Shown piece by piece: positions 41,292 through 51,745 of a stretch of 64,000 nt of DNA. Every line of letters starts with the position of its first letter. The stretch's first letter is position 1. The notes beneath the pieces are model-generated. The model searched no databases. It worked only from the letters and a program-made list of their open reading frames with translations, and had not been told where the DNA came from. The stretch spans positions 434,863 through 498,862 of the forward strand of contig NZ_LMOJ01000012.1 in the NCBI RefSeq assembly GCF_001424165.1, read 5' to 3'. The translations under genes and the position numbers were made by a program. Source of the stretch: Massilia sp. Leaf139 (GTDB taxonomy: Bacteria; Pseudomonadota; Gammaproteobacteria; Burkholderiales; Burkholderiaceae_D).

Positions 41292-41828
41292 TTAGACGAG
41301 ACGCCCGTTCTTCATGCGCAGCGCCCCCTTCTGCGGGCTCAGCACATTGAGCAGCGCCAGCGTGTCGTGGCTGTGGGCATGGCAGATGGCGACGCCAAGC
41401 GCATCGGCCGCATCGCTGCCGGGCAGGCCGGGCAATTTAAGCAGGCGCGCGACCATGTCCTGCACCTGCGGCTTGGCGGCCTTGCCGGTGCCGACGACGG
41501 ATTGCTTGATCTGGGTCGGCGAATATTCCGCCACGTCGAGGTCGAAGCCGACCAGCGCGCTGATCGCGGCGCCGCGCGCCTGGCCTAGCAGCAGGGTCGA
41601 TTGCGGATTGACGTTGACGAACACTTTTTCGATGGCCGCGCACTGCGGGCCATAAGTGGCCACGACTTCGCGCACGCCGTCGAGGATGATCTTCAGGCGC
41701 GGCGGCAGCGCCCCCTCCAGGCCGGTCTTGATGGTGCCCGAGGCGATGTAGCGCAGTTTGCTGCCATGTTTTTCAATAACCCCAAAGCCGGTGGTGCGCA
41801 GGCCTGGGTCGATGCCGAGGATAATCAT
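41292..41828 (-). CDS. ruvC: Holliday junction endonuclease RuvC
   Basis: A 178-residue resolvase. Catalytic acids are seen in [17 protein letters not shown] (D6-type), [15 protein letters not shown] (E) and [16 protein letters not shown] (two D). It is the first gene of ruvC-ruvA-ruvB. Confidence 0.97.
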   Translation of the reverse strand: MIILGIDPGLRTTGFGVIEKHGSKLRYIASGTIKTGLEGALPPRLKIILDGVREVVATYGPQCAAIEKVFVNVNPQSTLLLGQARGAAISALVGFDLDVAEYSPTQIKQSVVGTGKAAKPQVQDMVARLLKLPGLPGSDAADALGVAICHAHSHDTLALLNVLSPQKGALRMKNGRLV

Positions 41829-41907
41829 TATCGAATGTTATACCGGCCAGCAACGTTCGTGGGAAAAATACTGTGTAAAAACACAGTTGAGGTAGGGTTT
41901 GCGCAAC

Positions 41908-41984
41908 CGTAGGGTGGGCGCCCCGTGCCCACCGAACGATGTGGTAACGCGGCATGATGGTGGGCACAGGGCGCCCACCCTACG
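41908..41984. repeat. Palindromic repeat (GGGTGGGC family)
   Basis: CGTAGGGTGGGCGCCCC and its near reverse complement GGGCGCCCACCCTACG bound a 77-base element whose inner parts (GTGCCCACC and GGTGGGCAC) also pair. It lies between purH and ruvC and reaches the purH stop region. Confidence 0.85.
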
Positions 41985-41987
41985 AAA

Positions 41988-43574
41988 TTAATGGCGGAAG
42001 TGACGCGTCCCGGTGTAGAGCATGACGACACCACGCTCGTCCGCCGCGTCGATCACTTCCTGGTCGCGCATCGAGCCGCCCGGGTGAATCACGCAGGTCG
42101 CGCCGGCGTCGACCACGACATCGAGGCCGTCGCGGAACGGGAAGAAGGCGTCCGACGCCACGGCCGAACCGGCAAGCGACAGGCCGGCGTTTTGCGCCTT
42201 GATCGAGGCGATGCGGGCCGAGTCGATGCGGCTCATCTGCCCTGCCCCGACACCCAGGGTCATGCCGTTGCCACAGAAGACAATGGCGTTCGATTTCACG
42301 AATTTCGCCACGCGCCAGGCGAACATCAGATCCTGCAGTTGCTGCGGAGTCGGCTGCTTCTTGCTGACCACGCGCAGGTCGCCCAGACCCACGTTTTTCG
42401 CGTCCGGCGCCTGCACCAGCAGGCCGCCGCCGACGCGCTTGACGTCGTACGGGTTCTGGCCAGCGCCGAGGGCGATTTCCAGCAGGCGCACGTTCTGCTT
42501 GGCCGCCATGATCTGGCGTGCTTCGGCGGTGAACGACGGCGCGATCAGCACTTCGACGAACAGTTTCGCCAGCGCCTCGGCCGCGCGGCCGTCGACTTCG
42601 ACGTTGAAGGCGATGATGCCGCCGAAGGCCGAGGTCGGATCGGTCTGCAGGGCGCGGGTATAGGCGTCGAGCGCGTCGGCGCCGATCGCCACGCCGCACG
42701 GGTTGGCGTGCTTGACGATCACGCAGCCGGCCGGATGCTGGAAGCCTCCCAGCGACTTGACGCATTCCCAGGCCGCGTCGGCATCGGCGATGTTGTTGTA
42801 CGAGAGTTCCTTGCCCTGCAGCTGGCGGTAGTTCGCCAGCGCGCCATCGACAGCGGCGACATCACGGTAGAAGGCGGCGCCCTGGTGCGGGTTCTCGCCA
42901 TAGCGCATGTCCTGCACTTTTTCGAAGGCCATGTTGATGGTCTGCGGATAGGACGAGCGCGTCGCGTGGGCCTTGTCCTCGCCCAGGCTGGTCAGATAGT
43001 TCGTGATCGCGCCGTCGTACTGGGCGGTGTGGCTGAACACTTTCTTGGCCAGGCGGAATTTGGTGTCGTAGCTCACGGCGCCGGCGCTTTGTCCGGTGCC
43101 CTTCATTTCAGCCAGCACGACGCCGTAGTCGCTCGGGTCGCAGATGACGACCACGTCGCGGTGGTTCTTGGCGGCCGAGCGCAGCATGGTCGGGCCGCCG
43201 ATGTCGATGTTCTCGATCGCATCTTCCAGCGAGCAGTCATCCTTGGCGACGGTGGCCTGGAAGGGGTACAGGTTGACCACGACCATGTCGATCTGCGGAA
43301 TACCGTGCTCTTCCAGCTTGGACACGTGCTCGGGGAAATCGCGGCGCGCGAGGATGCCGCCATGTACCTTCGGGTGCAGGGTTTTCACACGGCCGTCGAG
43401 CATTTCCGGGAAGCCGGTGTAGTCGGCAACTTCCGTCACCGGCACACCATTGTCTTGCAGCAGCTTGGCGGTGCCGCCGGTGGACAGGATGTTGACGCCG
43501 AGCGCGGACAGGGCGCGCGCAAAGTCGAGCACGCCGGTCTTGTCGGAGACGGAAATGAGAGCTTGTTTGATCAT
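41988..43574 (-). CDS. purH: Bifunctional AICAR formyltransferase / IMP cyclohydrolase
   Basis: A 528-residue enzyme for the last two steps of IMP synthesis. The N-terminal cyclohydrolase (MGS-like) domain has [32 protein letters not shown] and [19 protein letters not shown]; the formyltransferase part has [25 protein letters not shown] [20 protein letters not shown] and [11 protein letters not shown]. The start [12 protein letters not shown] at 43574 matches the family; the upstream frame is not protein-like. It follows fis in the same direction. Confidence 0.97.
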   Translation of the reverse strand: MIKQALISVSDKTGVLDFARALSALGVNILSTGGTAKLLQDNGVPVTEVADYTGFPEMLDGRVKTLHPKVHGGILARRDFPEHVSKLEEHGIPQIDMVVVNLYPFQATVAKDDCSLEDAIENIDIGGPTMLRSAAKNHRDVVVICDPSDYGVVLAEMKGTGQSAGAVSYDTKFRLAKKVFSHTAQYDGAITNYLTSLGEDKAHATRSSYPQTINMAFEKVQDMRYGENPHQGAAFYRDVAAVDGALANYRQLQGKELSYNNIADADAAWECVKSLGGFQHPAGCVIVKHANPCGVAIGADALDAYTRALQTDPTSAFGGIIAFNVEVDGRAAEALAKLFVEVLIAPSFTAEARQIMAAKQNVRLLEIALGAGQNPYDVKRVGGGLLVQAPDAKNVGLGDLRVVSKKQPTPQQLQDLMFAWRVAKFVKSNAIVFCGNGMTLGVGAGQMSRIDSARIASIKAQNAGLSLAGSAVASDAFFPFRDGLDVVVDAGATCVIHPGGSMRDQEVIDAADERGVVMLYTGTRHFRH

Positions 43575-43666
43575 GGGGTGGCCACTGGTTGATGAGAATT
43601 CTGGTCGGAATTCCGGCGCGCGCTTTGTTCGCCGCGCCGACGCGGCCACGCGTGTCGGAATAAAAC

Positions 43667-43900
43667 TTAGAGCAGTCCGTGCTCTTGCAGCTTCTTGCGC
43701 AAGGTATTGCGGTTGATGCCCAGCATCTGGGCCGCATGCGACTGGTTGCCGTCGGCACGCGTCATCACCACTTCGAGGATCGGCTTCTCGACGGTCATCA
43801 CCATCATGTCGTAGATGTTCGTCGGCTTCTGCTCGCCCAGGTCATTGAAATAGTCCTCGAGGCTCTTCTGGACAACTTCCTGGATACTCTCTTTGCTCAT
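43667..43900 (-). CDS. fis: Fis-family nucleoid protein
   Basis: A 77-residue DNA-binding protein. The C-terminal helix-turn-helix is [35 protein letters not shown]; the N-terminal part supplies the dimer region. It is shorter than E. coli Fis (98), as is usual in betaproteobacteria. It lies between dusB and purH, the order dusB-fis as in many proteobacteria. Confidence 0.94.
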   Translation of the reverse strand: MSKESIQEVVQKSLEDYFNDLGEQKPTNIYDMMVMTVEKPILEVVMTRADGNQSHAAQMLGINRNTLRKKLQEHGLL

Positions 43901-43993
43901 GTCTGCTGCTTCATCCTGGTTAGTGATTGCTCCGCCCGTTGTGCAGGCGGTGTCCCCAAATCGTTCTTGTTGTTTTACTAGTTGTACTAGTTT

Positions 43994-45019
43994 TTATGCC
44001 GCAATTGCTTCTTCGACATTCGATGCGGGCCGGTATTGTAACCGCTCGCCATGACGAAGTTGCGATTCAAAAAAATTATCGACAGCTGCGAGTTGCTCGG
44101 CAGTCGATTCCAGCAGGTTCATTTGCTGGCGGAATTCCTCGCCGCCCGGCAAGTCCTCGACATACCAGCCGATGTGCTTGCGCGCGCTGCGCACGCCGAT
44201 GTAGTCGCCATAAAAGGCGTAATGCGCCGGCAGGTGTTCGTTCATCAGGGCGCGCACTTCTTCCACCAGCGGCGCCGGCAGGTGCTCGCCGGTGCGCAGG
44301 TAGTGGTCGATCTCGCGGCAGATCCAGGGCCGTCCTTGCGCGGCGCGGCCGATCATGACGGCATCCGCGCCCGTGTAGTCGAGCACAAATTTCGCCTTTT
44401 CCGGGGTCGTGATGTCGCCGTTGGCGACCACGGGAATGCCGACCGCCGCCTTCACGGCGCGGATCGTGTCGTATTCGGCCTCTCCCTTGTAGCCGTCGGC
44501 ACGGGTGCGGCCGTGCAGGGTCAGCATCTGGATGCCGGCCTGTTCGGCCATGCGTGCAATGGTCAACGCATTCTTGTTTTGGCGATCCCAGCCGGTACGG
44601 AATTTCAGGGTCACCGGCACGTCCACCGCCGCCACCACCGCGTGCAGGATGCGCTCGACCAGGTCTTCGTGCTGCAGCAAGGCCGAACCGCACCAGCTGT
44701 TGCACACCTTTTTCACCGGACACCCCATGTTGATGTCGATGATCTGGGCGCCGCGCTCGACGTTATGGCGGGCGCAATCGGCCAGGTCTTGCGGGTCGGC
44801 GCCGGCGATCTGCACCGCCTTCGGCTCCATCTCGCCCGCGTGATCGGTGCGGCGGCTGGTCTTTTCGCTGGCCCACAGGCGCGGATTCGATGCCGCCATC
44901 TCGGACACCGCATAGCCCGCCCCGAGCTGCTTGCACAGCTGGCGGAACGGACGGTCGGTCACGCCGGCCATGGGGGCGACGAAGACGTTATTGCGTAGTG
45001 TATAAGGGCCGATTTGCAC
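43994..45019 (-). CDS. dusB: tRNA-dihydrouridine synthase B
   Basis: A 341-residue FMN enzyme that reduces uridines in the tRNA D-loop. Family marks: VFVAPMAGVTDRPFRQLCKQLGAGYAVSEM, QIAGADPQDLADCAR, IDINMGCPVKKVCNSWCGSALL with the catalytic cysteine, LTLHGRTRADGYKGEAEYD, VVANGDITTPEKAKFVLDYTGADAVMIGRAAQGRPWI. Start MQIGPYTLRNNVFVAP is the family start. It lies 93 bases upstream of fis and probably forms an operon with it. Confidence 0.97.
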   Translation of the reverse strand: MQIGPYTLRNNVFVAPMAGVTDRPFRQLCKQLGAGYAVSEMAASNPRLWASEKTSRRTDHAGEMEPKAVQIAGADPQDLADCARHNVERGAQIIDINMGCPVKKVCNSWCGSALLQHEDLVERILHAVVAAVDVPVTLKFRTGWDRQNKNALTIARMAEQAGIQMLTLHGRTRADGYKGEAEYDTIRAVKAAVGIPVVANGDITTPEKAKFVLDYTGADAVMIGRAAQGRPWICREIDHYLRTGEHLPAPLVEEVRALMNEHLPAHYAFYGDYIGVRSARKHIGWYVEDLPGGEEFRQQMNLLESTAEQLAAVDNFFESQLRHGERLQYRPASNVEEAIAA

Positions 45020-45383
45020 AGCGGGAAGAGGATAAGAATGGACGGGAACCCGCTATTTTACCTGAACTGCTGCTCAATTTACGGGCAATATTTTTTCCAA
45101 ACTGTCGCGAACGGGATAATTCGGTGTAGACAAAAGGAAAAGAATTGCTTAGGGATTACCCAATTGGCATGTGGATTGGCTTAAGCAATTGGACGAGCTC
45201 GAACTCGCCCGTGGCAGTCGCGCACCGTAGGGTGGACTCTCGAGTCCACGCGTTACGCACGCATGCCTATCGAAACGTACGGAGAATGTCTGGCTGATTA
45301 GCCGCCGCACCGCGTGGGCTCGGAGAGCCCGGTGATGCTGTAGGCGATGCCATTGGCATCGCCCACCCCTACAAAACCAAGCT
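45020..45383. other. Intergenic region upstream of dusB, with repeat
   Basis: These 364 bases hold the dusB promoter region (minus strand) and, from 45224, a GGGTGGGC-family repeat. No convincing gene is seen. The first half is AT-richer than the rest. Confidence 0.55.
45224..45372. repeat. Palindromic repeat (GGGTGGGC family), composite
   Basis: It starts ACCGTAGGGTGGACTCTCGA and ends with the hairpin GGCGATGCCATTGGCATCGCC followed by CACCCCTAC. A second hairpin CGGGCTCTCCGAGCCC lies around 45317-45331 on the minus strand. The last 33 bases match the left part of the 6161 element in reverse. Confidence 0.8.
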
Positions 45384-46037
45384 TCAAACGTCGTCGAGCA
45401 CTGCGGGCTGCAAATGCGCGACCTCACCCCAGCTCACCAGCTCCAGCTTGCCATCGCGCACGATAAACCGGTTGATGCTCGCATTGAGCACCTTGAAATC
45501 GCGCGGCGTCTCCAGCGGCAGGTTCAGGGCGGCGCGGTAGATGCACTCGAGCACGCCGCCATGGGCGACGATGGCCAGCGATTTGCCGGGATTGTCCGCC
45601 GCCCAGCCCAGCACGGCGCCCGTCACGCGTTCGTAAAATGCGCGGAAGGTCTCTCCCTGGTTCTGCCCCGGCGGCAGCTGGGCATCGACATCGCGCCCCT
45701 GCCAGGCCGCGAACTCCTTCGGGAAACGCTCAGCGATGTCGGCGTACAGCATGCCCTCGAAACCGCCATAGCAGCGCTCGCGCAGGCGGCCATCTATATA
45801 GAGGGGCTGGCCGCTGAGGTCTCCCAGCGCCTTGGCCGTCTCGCTGGCGCGCGCCAGGTCGCTCGAGACGAGCACGTCGAAGCGTTCGTTGGCCAGGGCT
45901 GCGGCCAGGGCGCGCGCCTGGCGCTGCCCTTCTTCGTTGAGGTCGATATCGAGGTGGCCTTGCAGGCGGCGTTCGGCGTTCCAGGCGGTTTCGCCGTGAC
46001 GGATCAGGACGATCCGGGTGGGGGTGTCGTTGTGCAT
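45384..46037 (-). CDS. Histidine phosphatase family protein (phosphoglycerate-mutase-like)
   Basis: A 217-residue protein with RIVLIRHGETAWNAERRLQGHLDIDLNEEGQRQARALA (catalytic RHG), ERCYGGFEGMLYADI (catalytic acid) and the second histidine in LAIVAHGGVLECIYRAAL. It is a cobC/gpmB-type phosphatase; the substrate is uncertain. The start MHNDTPTRIVLIRHG fits the usual border. The upstream frame is a shadow of the next gene. Confidence 0.9.
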   Translation of the reverse strand: MHNDTPTRIVLIRHGETAWNAERRLQGHLDIDLNEEGQRQARALAAALANERFDVLVSSDLARASETAKALGDLSGQPLYIDGRLRERCYGGFEGMLYADIAERFPKEFAAWQGRDVDAQLPPGQNQGETFRAFYERVTGAVLGWAADNPGKSLAIVAHGGVLECIYRAALNLPLETPRDFKVLNASINRFIVRDGKLELVSWGEVAHLQPAVLDDV

Positions 46038-46072
46038 GCGGTTCGGTAGCGCCCGGTTGTCCGGGCGGGGAT

Positions 46073-46738
46073 TCAGGTGGACAGCGTCGGCGCGATCTCG
46101 GGATTGAGCGAATAGACGCCGAAGATCTGCGCTTCGTCGAGGATATGGCCGGTCAGCGCCAGCCGCGCCTCGGCGCAGGTGAAGTTGCCCTCGAGTGGAA
46201 ACTGCGGGATGTCGAGCGCATAGATTGTAAACACATAAGTGTGAACGCGCTCGTCGTTCCATGGCGGGCATGGGCCGTCGTAGCCGAAGTACTCGCCGGC
46301 CATGGTGGGATCGGCCGCGAACCAGCCGGTATAGTCGTTGATGCCCTGGCGCAGCTGGTGTTCGGTGCCGTTTTTCACCAGGAAGGAAACGTTCGGGCCG
46401 CTCTTGCCGCCGGGCGTGACCATGTCGGAGAACTGCCCTTCGTCGATGGACTTCAGGCTGGGCGGAATGTCGACCAGCGCCCAGTGATAGAAATCGGCGC
46501 GCTTGAGCGAATCGGGCACGCTGCGCCCTTCCTTGTTGACATCGGTACCGTCGGAGGGGGCATCGCCATCCACGCACAGGATCACCAGCGACTGGGTGCC
46601 GGCCGGCACTTCGTCCCAGGCCAGGTGGGGATTGCGGTTGTTCGATAAACGCACGTGCGTGGCCGGGTCGATGACCGCGAATGCGCATTCCGGCGGAATC
46701 ATGCCGCCTTCGGTAAACGAATCACTCCAGATTTTCAT
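46073..46738 (-). CDS. YbhB/YbcL family Raf-kinase-inhibitor-like protein
   Basis: A 221-residue phosphatidylethanolamine-binding-protein-like fold: MKIWSDSFTEGGMIPPECAFA, NPHLAWDEVPAGTQSLVILCVDGDAP, FYHWALVDIPPSLKSI, YFGYDGPCPPWNDERVHTYVFTIYALD. No signal peptide is seen. Function in bacteria is not established. The ATG at 46738 is the family start. It ends 35 bases before the phosphatase gene. Confidence 0.92.
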   Translation of the reverse strand: MKIWSDSFTEGGMIPPECAFAVIDPATHVRLSNNRNPHLAWDEVPAGTQSLVILCVDGDAPSDGTDVNKEGRSVPDSLKRADFYHWALVDIPPSLKSIDEGQFSDMVTPGGKSGPNVSFLVKNGTEHQLRQGINDYTGWFAADPTMAGEYFGYDGPCPPWNDERVHTYVFTIYALDIPQFPLEGNFTCAEARLALTGHILDEAQIFGVYSLNPEIAPTLST

Positions 46739-46794
46739 CTTCGACTCCACTCGGCCTCCCCAGTAAGTATTGACCGCGCGCGGCGGTACGGGTT

Positions 46795-47253
46795 TCAACG
46801 CGAAACAACGACCGGATCAACACGCAGCCAGATGGTCACCGGACCATCGTTCGTCAGGCTCACCTTCATGTCTGCGCCAAATTGACCGGTTTCAACTTTG
46901 CCATGGCGCGCCCTTGCCTGGCGCACGAAATAATCGAACAGGCGGCGCCCATCCTCGGGGCTGGCCGCGGGCGAGAACGACGGACGGGTGCCGGAGCGGG
47001 TGTCGGCCGCCAGCGTGAACTGGGGCACGAGCAGCAGCGCGCCTTCGGTGTCGGTCACGCTGCGGTTCATCTTGCCGGCCGCGTCGGAAAACACCCGGTA
47101 GCCCAGCAGCTTGGCCAGCAGGGCGTCCGCCTCGCGCTCGGTATCGCCCTTCTCCGCGCACACCAGCACCATCAGACCGCCTCCAATGGCGCCGACCGTG
47201 GCGCCGTCGACCACGACGCTGGCGTGGCTGACGCGTTGCAGGAGGCCGATCAT
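46795..47253 (-). CDS. dtd: D-aminoacyl-tRNA deacylase
   Basis: Removes D-amino acids from mischarged tRNA. The 152-residue protein has [74 protein letters not shown] (SQxT-like region) and the C-terminal [19 protein letters not shown] with the Gly-cis-Pro-type loop region. Its ATG overlaps the tyrS stop (ATGA, 47250-47253). Confidence 0.96.
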   Translation of the reverse strand: MIGLLQRVSHASVVVDGATVGAIGGGLMVLVCAEKGDTEREADALLAKLLGYRVFSDAAGKMNRSVTDTEGALLLVPQFTLAADTRSGTRPSFSPAASPEDGRRLFDYFVRQARARHGKVETGQFGADMKVSLTNDGPVTIWLRVDPVVVSR

Positions 47254-48512
47254 GCCGTGAAGGTCACGCGCGCGAACTTGCGCTTGCCCACTTGCATGAC
47301 GAACTGGCCGGCTTCAACTTTCAGATTTTTATCCGACACCACGTCGCCGTCGATGCGCACGCCGCCCTGGTCGACCATGCGCATGGCTTCCGAGGTCGAG
47401 GCGCACAGGCCGGCCGCTTTCAGCAACTGGGCTACGCCCAGGGGAGCACCGGCCACTGCCACTTCCGGCACGTCGTCCGGAATGCCGCCTTTCGAGCGGT
47501 TGACGAAGTCGGCCAGCGCGTCCTGGGCAGCCCCGGCCGAATGGAAGCGCGTGACGATTTCCTGGCCCAGCGCCACTTTGGCGTCGCGCGGGTTGGCGCC
47601 GCCCTCGACCGCGGCCTTCAAGGCGGCGATGTCGTCGAGCGAACGGAAGGACAGCAGCTCGAAATAGCGCCACATCATGACGTCGGAAATGCTCATCAGC
47701 TTGGCGAACATCGTGTTCGGCGCCTCGGTGATGCCGATGTAGTTGTTCTTCGACTTCGACATCTTCTCGACGCCGTCCAGGCCTTCGAGCAATGGCATGG
47801 TCAGAATGCACTGCGGCTCCTGGCCATAGTCCTTCTGTAATTCGCGGCCAACAAGCAAGTTGAATTTCTGATCCGTTCCACCTAGCTCAAGGTCTGATTT
47901 CAAAGCGACCGAATCATAGCCTTGCATCAACGGATAAAGGAACTCATGCACGGCAATCGGAGTCCCACTCTTGTAGCGCTTGGTGAAGTCGTCGCGTTCC
48001 ATCATGCGGGCAACGGTGTAGCGCGAGGCCAGTTGAATCATCCCGCGTGCGCCGAGCGGGTCGCACCACTCGGAGTTGTAGCGCATCTCGGTGCGCTCGG
48101 CGTCGAGCACCAGGGAAGCCTGACGGAAATAGGTCATGGCGTTTTCCTCGACCTGCTCGCGGGTCAGCGGCGGGCGCGTGACGTTGCGGCCCGACGGATC
48201 GCCGATCATCGAGGTGAAGTCGCCGATGAGGAAGATCACCTGGTGGCCCAGGTTCTGGAGCTGGCGCAGCTTGTTCAGCACCACGGTGTGGCCCAGGTGC
48301 AGGTCGGGGGCGGTCGGATCCAGGCCCAGCTTGATGCGCAGGGGCGTGCCGGTCTTTTCCGAGCGCACCAGCTTTTGGATGAATTCGCTTTCGATCAGGA
48401 GTTCGTCGACGCCGCGTTTGGTGATGGCGAGCGCTTCCTGAACCTTGTCGGACAACGGTAATTGGAGCTTGGAAACGGAGTTGTTACTACTACAAGACGC
48501 AGAGTCTGTCAT
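47250..48512 (-). CDS. tyrS: Tyrosine-tRNA ligase
   Basis: A 420-residue class I synthetase for tRNA-Tyr. The HIGH motif is HLGH (72-75), with [24 protein letters not shown] is at 250-254 ([13 protein letters not shown]). The C-terminal S4 domain has [33 protein letters not shown]. The TyrZ-like type is common in betaproteobacteria. It is coupled to dtd by an ATGA overlap. Confidence 0.96.
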   Translation of the reverse strand: MTDSASCSSNNSVSKLQLPLSDKVQEALAITKRGVDELLIESEFIQKLVRSEKTGTPLRIKLGLDPTAPDLHLGHTVVLNKLRQLQNLGHQVIFLIGDFTSMIGDPSGRNVTRPPLTREQVEENAMTYFRQASLVLDAERTEMRYNSEWCDPLGARGMIQLASRYTVARMMERDDFTKRYKSGTPIAVHEFLYPLMQGYDSVALKSDLELGGTDQKFNLLVGRELQKDYGQEPQCILTMPLLEGLDGVEKMSKSKNNYIGITEAPNTMFAKLMSISDVMMWRYFELLSFRSLDDIAALKAAVEGGANPRDAKVALGQEIVTRFHSAGAAQDALADFVNRSKGGIPDDVPEVAVAGAPLGVAQLLKAAGLCASTSEAMRMVDQGGVRIDGDVVSDKNLKVEAGQFVMQVGKRKFARVTFTA

Positions 48513-48662
48513 AAATTCTTTGTAGGAAATTGGCTAAAACGGTTGTAGGACGCGATATTTTGGTACAATGCTCGATCCCATCAATCTTGCCGCATGAAAA
48601 CTTTTTAAAACAACAAGAAAAATAGTAGTGCTAAGTTCAAGCGGTAAATTTTAACTGATTGC

Positions 48663-50015
48663 ATGAACCCTATCTATAAAATCACTGGCAAGCTCGCCAA
48701 TACGCGTCGCAAGACCCGTATCGTCGGCGCTGGCGCCCTGGCCCTCGCACTGTGCGCATTCGGCGCCGTTGCGACCGCCCCGGTCGTCCAGGACGACAGC
48801 GATGTCCAGGTCGTCTCGGTCGCCGAGAACCTGGCCCTCCCTAACCTGTCCGATCAAATCGCCGCCCTCCAGCAGGACGAGCAGCAATTCATCCACGAAG
48901 AGCGCGTGCGCTCGGGCGACTCGGTCGGCACCATGCTCGGCCGTCTCGGCGTAAACGATGCCCAGGCCCAGAACTTCATCCGCTCGGACAAACTCGCCCG
49001 CCGCATCCTGTCGCTGAAAAACGGCAAGCGCCTGCAGGCCGAAACCGACGAGAACGGCCAGCTGCTGTCGCTGCGCGCCACCCTGACCGACAAGAATAGC
49101 GCACCGATGACGCTCACCATCGCACGCGATGGCGACGGCTTCAAGGCCTCCCAGGCCCCGGCCAAGCTCGAGCGCCGCGTCGAAATGCGTTCGCGCGAGA
49201 TCGTCAACTCTTCCCTTTACGCTGCCACCGACGCCAACGTCGACGGCGGTTCGATCCCGGATTCGATCGTCGGCGAAATCGTCAAGATGTTCTCGACCAA
49301 CATCGACTTCCGCGGCGACCTCAAGCGCGGCGACCGTTTCAACGTCGTCTACGAAACCTTCTGGCTCGATGGCGAACTGGTCAAGACCGGCCGCATCCTG
49401 GCGGGCGAGTTCATCAATCGTGGCGTCAGCCACCAGGCCGTGTGGTTCGAAGACCCGGTCACCAAGGACGGCGGCTACTATAGCCTGGACGGCAAGTCGC
49501 TGAAAAAAGCCTTCCTCAAGTCGCCGCTGGAATTTTCGCGCGTCTCGTCGGGCTTCTCGAACCGCGTGCACCCGATCTCGGGCCAGTGGAAAGCGCATAA
49601 GGGCATCGACTACGCTGCTTCGCTCGGCACCCCGATCCGCGCCGCGGGCGACGGTACGGTCGAGTCGGTCGGCGTCTCCGGCGGCTACGGCAACATGGTC
49701 GTCATCAAGCACTGGTCGAACTACAGCACCGCCTACGCCCACATGAGCCGTTTCGGCAGCGGCCTGCGCAAAGGCGCCAAGGTCAGCCAGGGCCAGATCA
49801 TCGGCTATGTCGGCTCGACCGGCTGGTCGACCGGCGCCCACCTGCACTACGAGTTCCGCGTCGCCAATGTCGCCCGCGATCCGAACTCGCTGAAGAACCT
49901 GATGGCAGCTCCCCTGGACGCCGGTGAAATGGCCCGCTTCCGCATGGCCGCGGCGGACATGAAACACCGCTTCTCGCTGCTGACTCCGGGCGGCAACGCC
50001 ATGGCTGCCCGCTAA
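48663..50015 (+). CDS. M23 family metallopeptidase (peptidoglycan endopeptidase type)
   Basis: A 450-residue envelope protein with one N-terminal membrane anchor or signal (IVGAGALALALCAFGAVATAP). The middle holds OapA/LysM-like linker material (GDSVGTMLGRLGVND). The LytM domain has HPISGQWKAHKGIDYAA (first ligand and D), then YAHMSRFGSGLRKGAKVSQGQIIGYVGSTGWSTGAHLHYEFRV (HLH zinc site), so the catalytic residues are intact. This matches the MepM/YebA type. It is divergent from tyrS and has its own terminator. Confidence 0.93.
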   Translation: MNPIYKITGKLANTRRKTRIVGAGALALALCAFGAVATAPVVQDDSDVQVVSVAENLALPNLSDQIAALQQDEQQFIHEERVRSGDSVGTMLGRLGVNDAQAQNFIRSDKLARRILSLKNGKRLQAETDENGQLLSLRATLTDKNSAPMTLTIARDGDGFKASQAPAKLERRVEMRSREIVNSSLYAATDANVDGGSIPDSIVGEIVKMFSTNIDFRGDLKRGDRFNVVYETFWLDGELVKTGRILAGEFINRGVSHQAVWFEDPVTKDGGYYSLDGKSLKKAFLKSPLEFSRVSSGFSNRVHPISGQWKAHKGIDYAASLGTPIRAAGDGTVESVGVSGGYGNMVVIKHWSNYSTAYAHMSRFGSGLRKGAKVSQGQIIGYVGSTGWSTGAHLHYEFRVANVARDPNSLKNLMAAPLDAGEMARFRMAAADMKHRFSLLTPGGNAMAAR

Positions 50016-50035
50016 GCATCCGACGCATCCCCTGA

Positions 50036-50071
50036 AACGCCTTCCGCTGCGCGAGCACGGAAGGCGTTTTT
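50036..50071 (+). terminator. Rho-independent terminator of the M23 gene
   Basis: AAACGCCTTCCGC...GGAAGGCGTTTTT, a stem of about 10 pairs with a T run, 20 bases after the stop. Confidence 0.88.
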
Positions 50072-50108
50072 ACTTGGGACTCCCCCTTGCCTCCCTTATG
50101 ATGAGCCC

Positions 50109-51206
50109 ATGATGACCTCTTCCCTCTACATTGGCCTGATGTCGGGCACCAGCCTCGACGGCGTGGACGGCGTGCTCGCCGATTTCAACAACGGCGCGAT
50201 CCGCACCCTGGACGCCGCCTTTGTTCCCTTTCCCGCCGCGCTGCGCGCCGAGCTGATGGCGCTGCAGGCGAATGGCGCCAACGAGATCGAACGCGAGGCG
50301 ATTGCCGCCAACGCTCTGGCGCGTGCCTACGCCGCCTGCGTCGCGCAACTGAAGGCGCAGGCGCCGGGGCCGGTCGCCGCCGTGGCCGTGCACGGGCAAA
50401 CCATCCGCCACCGCCCGGAGCTGGGGTTTACGCGGCAGACGAACAATCCGTCGCTGCTGGCCGAACTGACCGGCATCGACGTGATCGCCGACTTCCGCAG
50501 CCGCGACATTGCCGCCGGCGGCCAGGGCGCGCCGCTGGTGCCGGCCTTCCATGCGGCAGCGTTCGGCAAGCCGGGAATCGCCCGGGTGGTGGTGAACATC
50601 GGTGGCATCGGCAACATCAGCGTGCTGCACGGCGACGGCCGCGTGACCGGTTACGACACCGGGCCGGGGAATGTGCTGCTGGACGGCTGGATCGGGCGCC
50701 ACCAGGGGAAGGAATACGATGCCGACGGCGCCTGGGGCGCGAGCGGGGTGGTCGACCCCGCCCTGCTCGCGGCGCTGCTGGAAGAGCCGTATTTCCACCA
50801 GCCGGCGCCGAAGAGCACCGGACGCGATCTGTTCCACATAAAATGGCTGGACGAGAAGCTGGCGCGCTTTGCCGGCCTGGATGCCGCCGACGTACAGGCG
50901 ACGCTGACCATGCTCACCGCGCGCACGATCGCCGACGCCATCCTGCACGAAGGCGTGGCGGCCGAGGCGGTGTATGTCTGCGGCGGCGGCGCCTACAATG
51001 GCGCCCTGCTGCGCGCCCTGCACGCCGCGCTGGGCGGCAAGACGCCGGTGGAATCGACCGCTGCGCTCGGCATCGCCCCGAACCGGGTCGAGGCGCTGGC
51101 GTTTGCCTGGCTCGGCTACCGGTTCAATGGGCGTCAGCCGGGCAATATGCCGGCCGTGACGGGAGCGGCGGGGCTGCGCATTCTGGGCGCGTTATATCCC
51201 GCCTGA
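50109..51206 (+). CDS. anmK: Anhydro-N-acetylmuramic acid kinase
   Basis: Converts 1,6-anhydro-MurNAc from cell-wall turnover to MurNAc-6-phosphate. The 365-residue protein has the ATP-binding start [80 protein letters not shown] and [14 protein letters not shown]. It follows the M23 peptidase, which is a biochemical neighbour in peptidoglycan recycling. Confidence 0.96.
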   Translation: MMTSSLYIGLMSGTSLDGVDGVLADFNNGAIRTLDAAFVPFPAALRAELMALQANGANEIEREAIAANALARAYAACVAQLKAQAPGPVAAVAVHGQTIRHRPELGFTRQTNNPSLLAELTGIDVIADFRSRDIAAGGQGAPLVPAFHAAAFGKPGIARVVVNIGGIGNISVLHGDGRVTGYDTGPGNVLLDGWIGRHQGKEYDADGAWGASGVVDPALLAALLEEPYFHQPAPKSTGRDLFHIKWLDEKLARFAGLDAADVQATLTMLTARTIADAILHEGVAAEAVYVCGGGAYNGALLRALHAALGGKTPVESTAALGIAPNRVEALAFAWLGYRFNGRQPGNMPAVTGAAGLRILGALYPA

Positions 51207-51209
51207 ATG

Positions 51210-51237
51210 GTAGGGTGGGGGCTTGTGCCCACCCTAC
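51210..51237. repeat. Short palindromic repeat (GGGTGGGC family)
   Basis: GTAGGGTGGG-GGCTTGTG-CCCACCCTAC: a perfect 10-base inverted repeat directly after anmK. It is the minimal copy of the family in this window, and may act as a weak transcript-end hairpin. Confidence 0.75.
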
Positions 51238-51250
51238 AAACCTCATCAGC

Positions 51251-51282
51251 CCACAAAAAACAAATCCGGGCAGTGCCCGGAT
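51251..51282 (-). terminator. Rho-independent terminator of erpA
   Basis: On the minus strand, ATCCGGGCACTGCCCGGAT followed by TTGTTTTTT. It lies 40 bases after the erpA stop. Confidence 0.85.
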
Positions 51283-51322
51283 CTGGTAGCGACATCCGGC
51301 CAGGCCGGATTGCGCGTCACGC

Positions 51323-51691
51323 TTACGCCGAGAACGACGAGCCGCAGCCGCAGGTGCTGGTGGCGTTCGGGTTCTTGATGACGAACTGGGCGCCTTCGAG
51401 GTCGTCCTTGTAGTCGATTTCGGCACCGACCAGGTACTGGTAGCTCATCGAGTCGATCAGCAGCTGCACGCCGTTCTTCTCCATGGTGGTGTCGTCTTCG
51501 TTGACGATTTCGTCGAAGGTAAAGCCGTACTGGAAACCCGAGCAGCCGCCGCCTTGCACGAAGACGCGCAGCTTCAGGTCGGGATTGCCTTCTTCCTCGA
51601 TCAACTGGGCCACTTTCTGGGCAGCGCTGTCGGTGAAGACGATGGGGCTAGGGATGGTGTCAAAGTCAACTGCTTCGGCCACGGCGGTCAT
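51323..51691 (-). CDS. erpA: Iron-sulfur cluster insertion protein ErpA
   Basis: A 122-residue A-type Fe-S carrier. The three cysteines are present: [14 protein letters not shown] and the end [15 protein letters not shown] lies upstream of the ATG at 51691; a longer frame start at 51715 lacks this. It delivers clusters to apoproteins, including those of isoprenoid synthesis. Confidence 0.96.
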   Translation of the reverse strand: MTAVAEAVDFDTIPSPIVFTDSAAQKVAQLIEEEGNPDLKLRVFVQGGGCSGFQYGFTFDEIVNEDDTTMEKNGVQLLIDSMSYQYLVGAEIDYKDDLEGAQFVIKNPNATSTCGCGSSFSA

Positions 51692-51745
51692 GGATAAACT
51701 CCTGATTGGATTCAAATTTATTCCATTATAGACGGTTCGCGCCGC

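Noticed and set aside
43977..43991. ACTAGT-TGT-ACTAGT near the dusB end as an operator
   Set aside because: Short and built of a self-palindrome; no neighbouring gene order or promoter supports an operator there.
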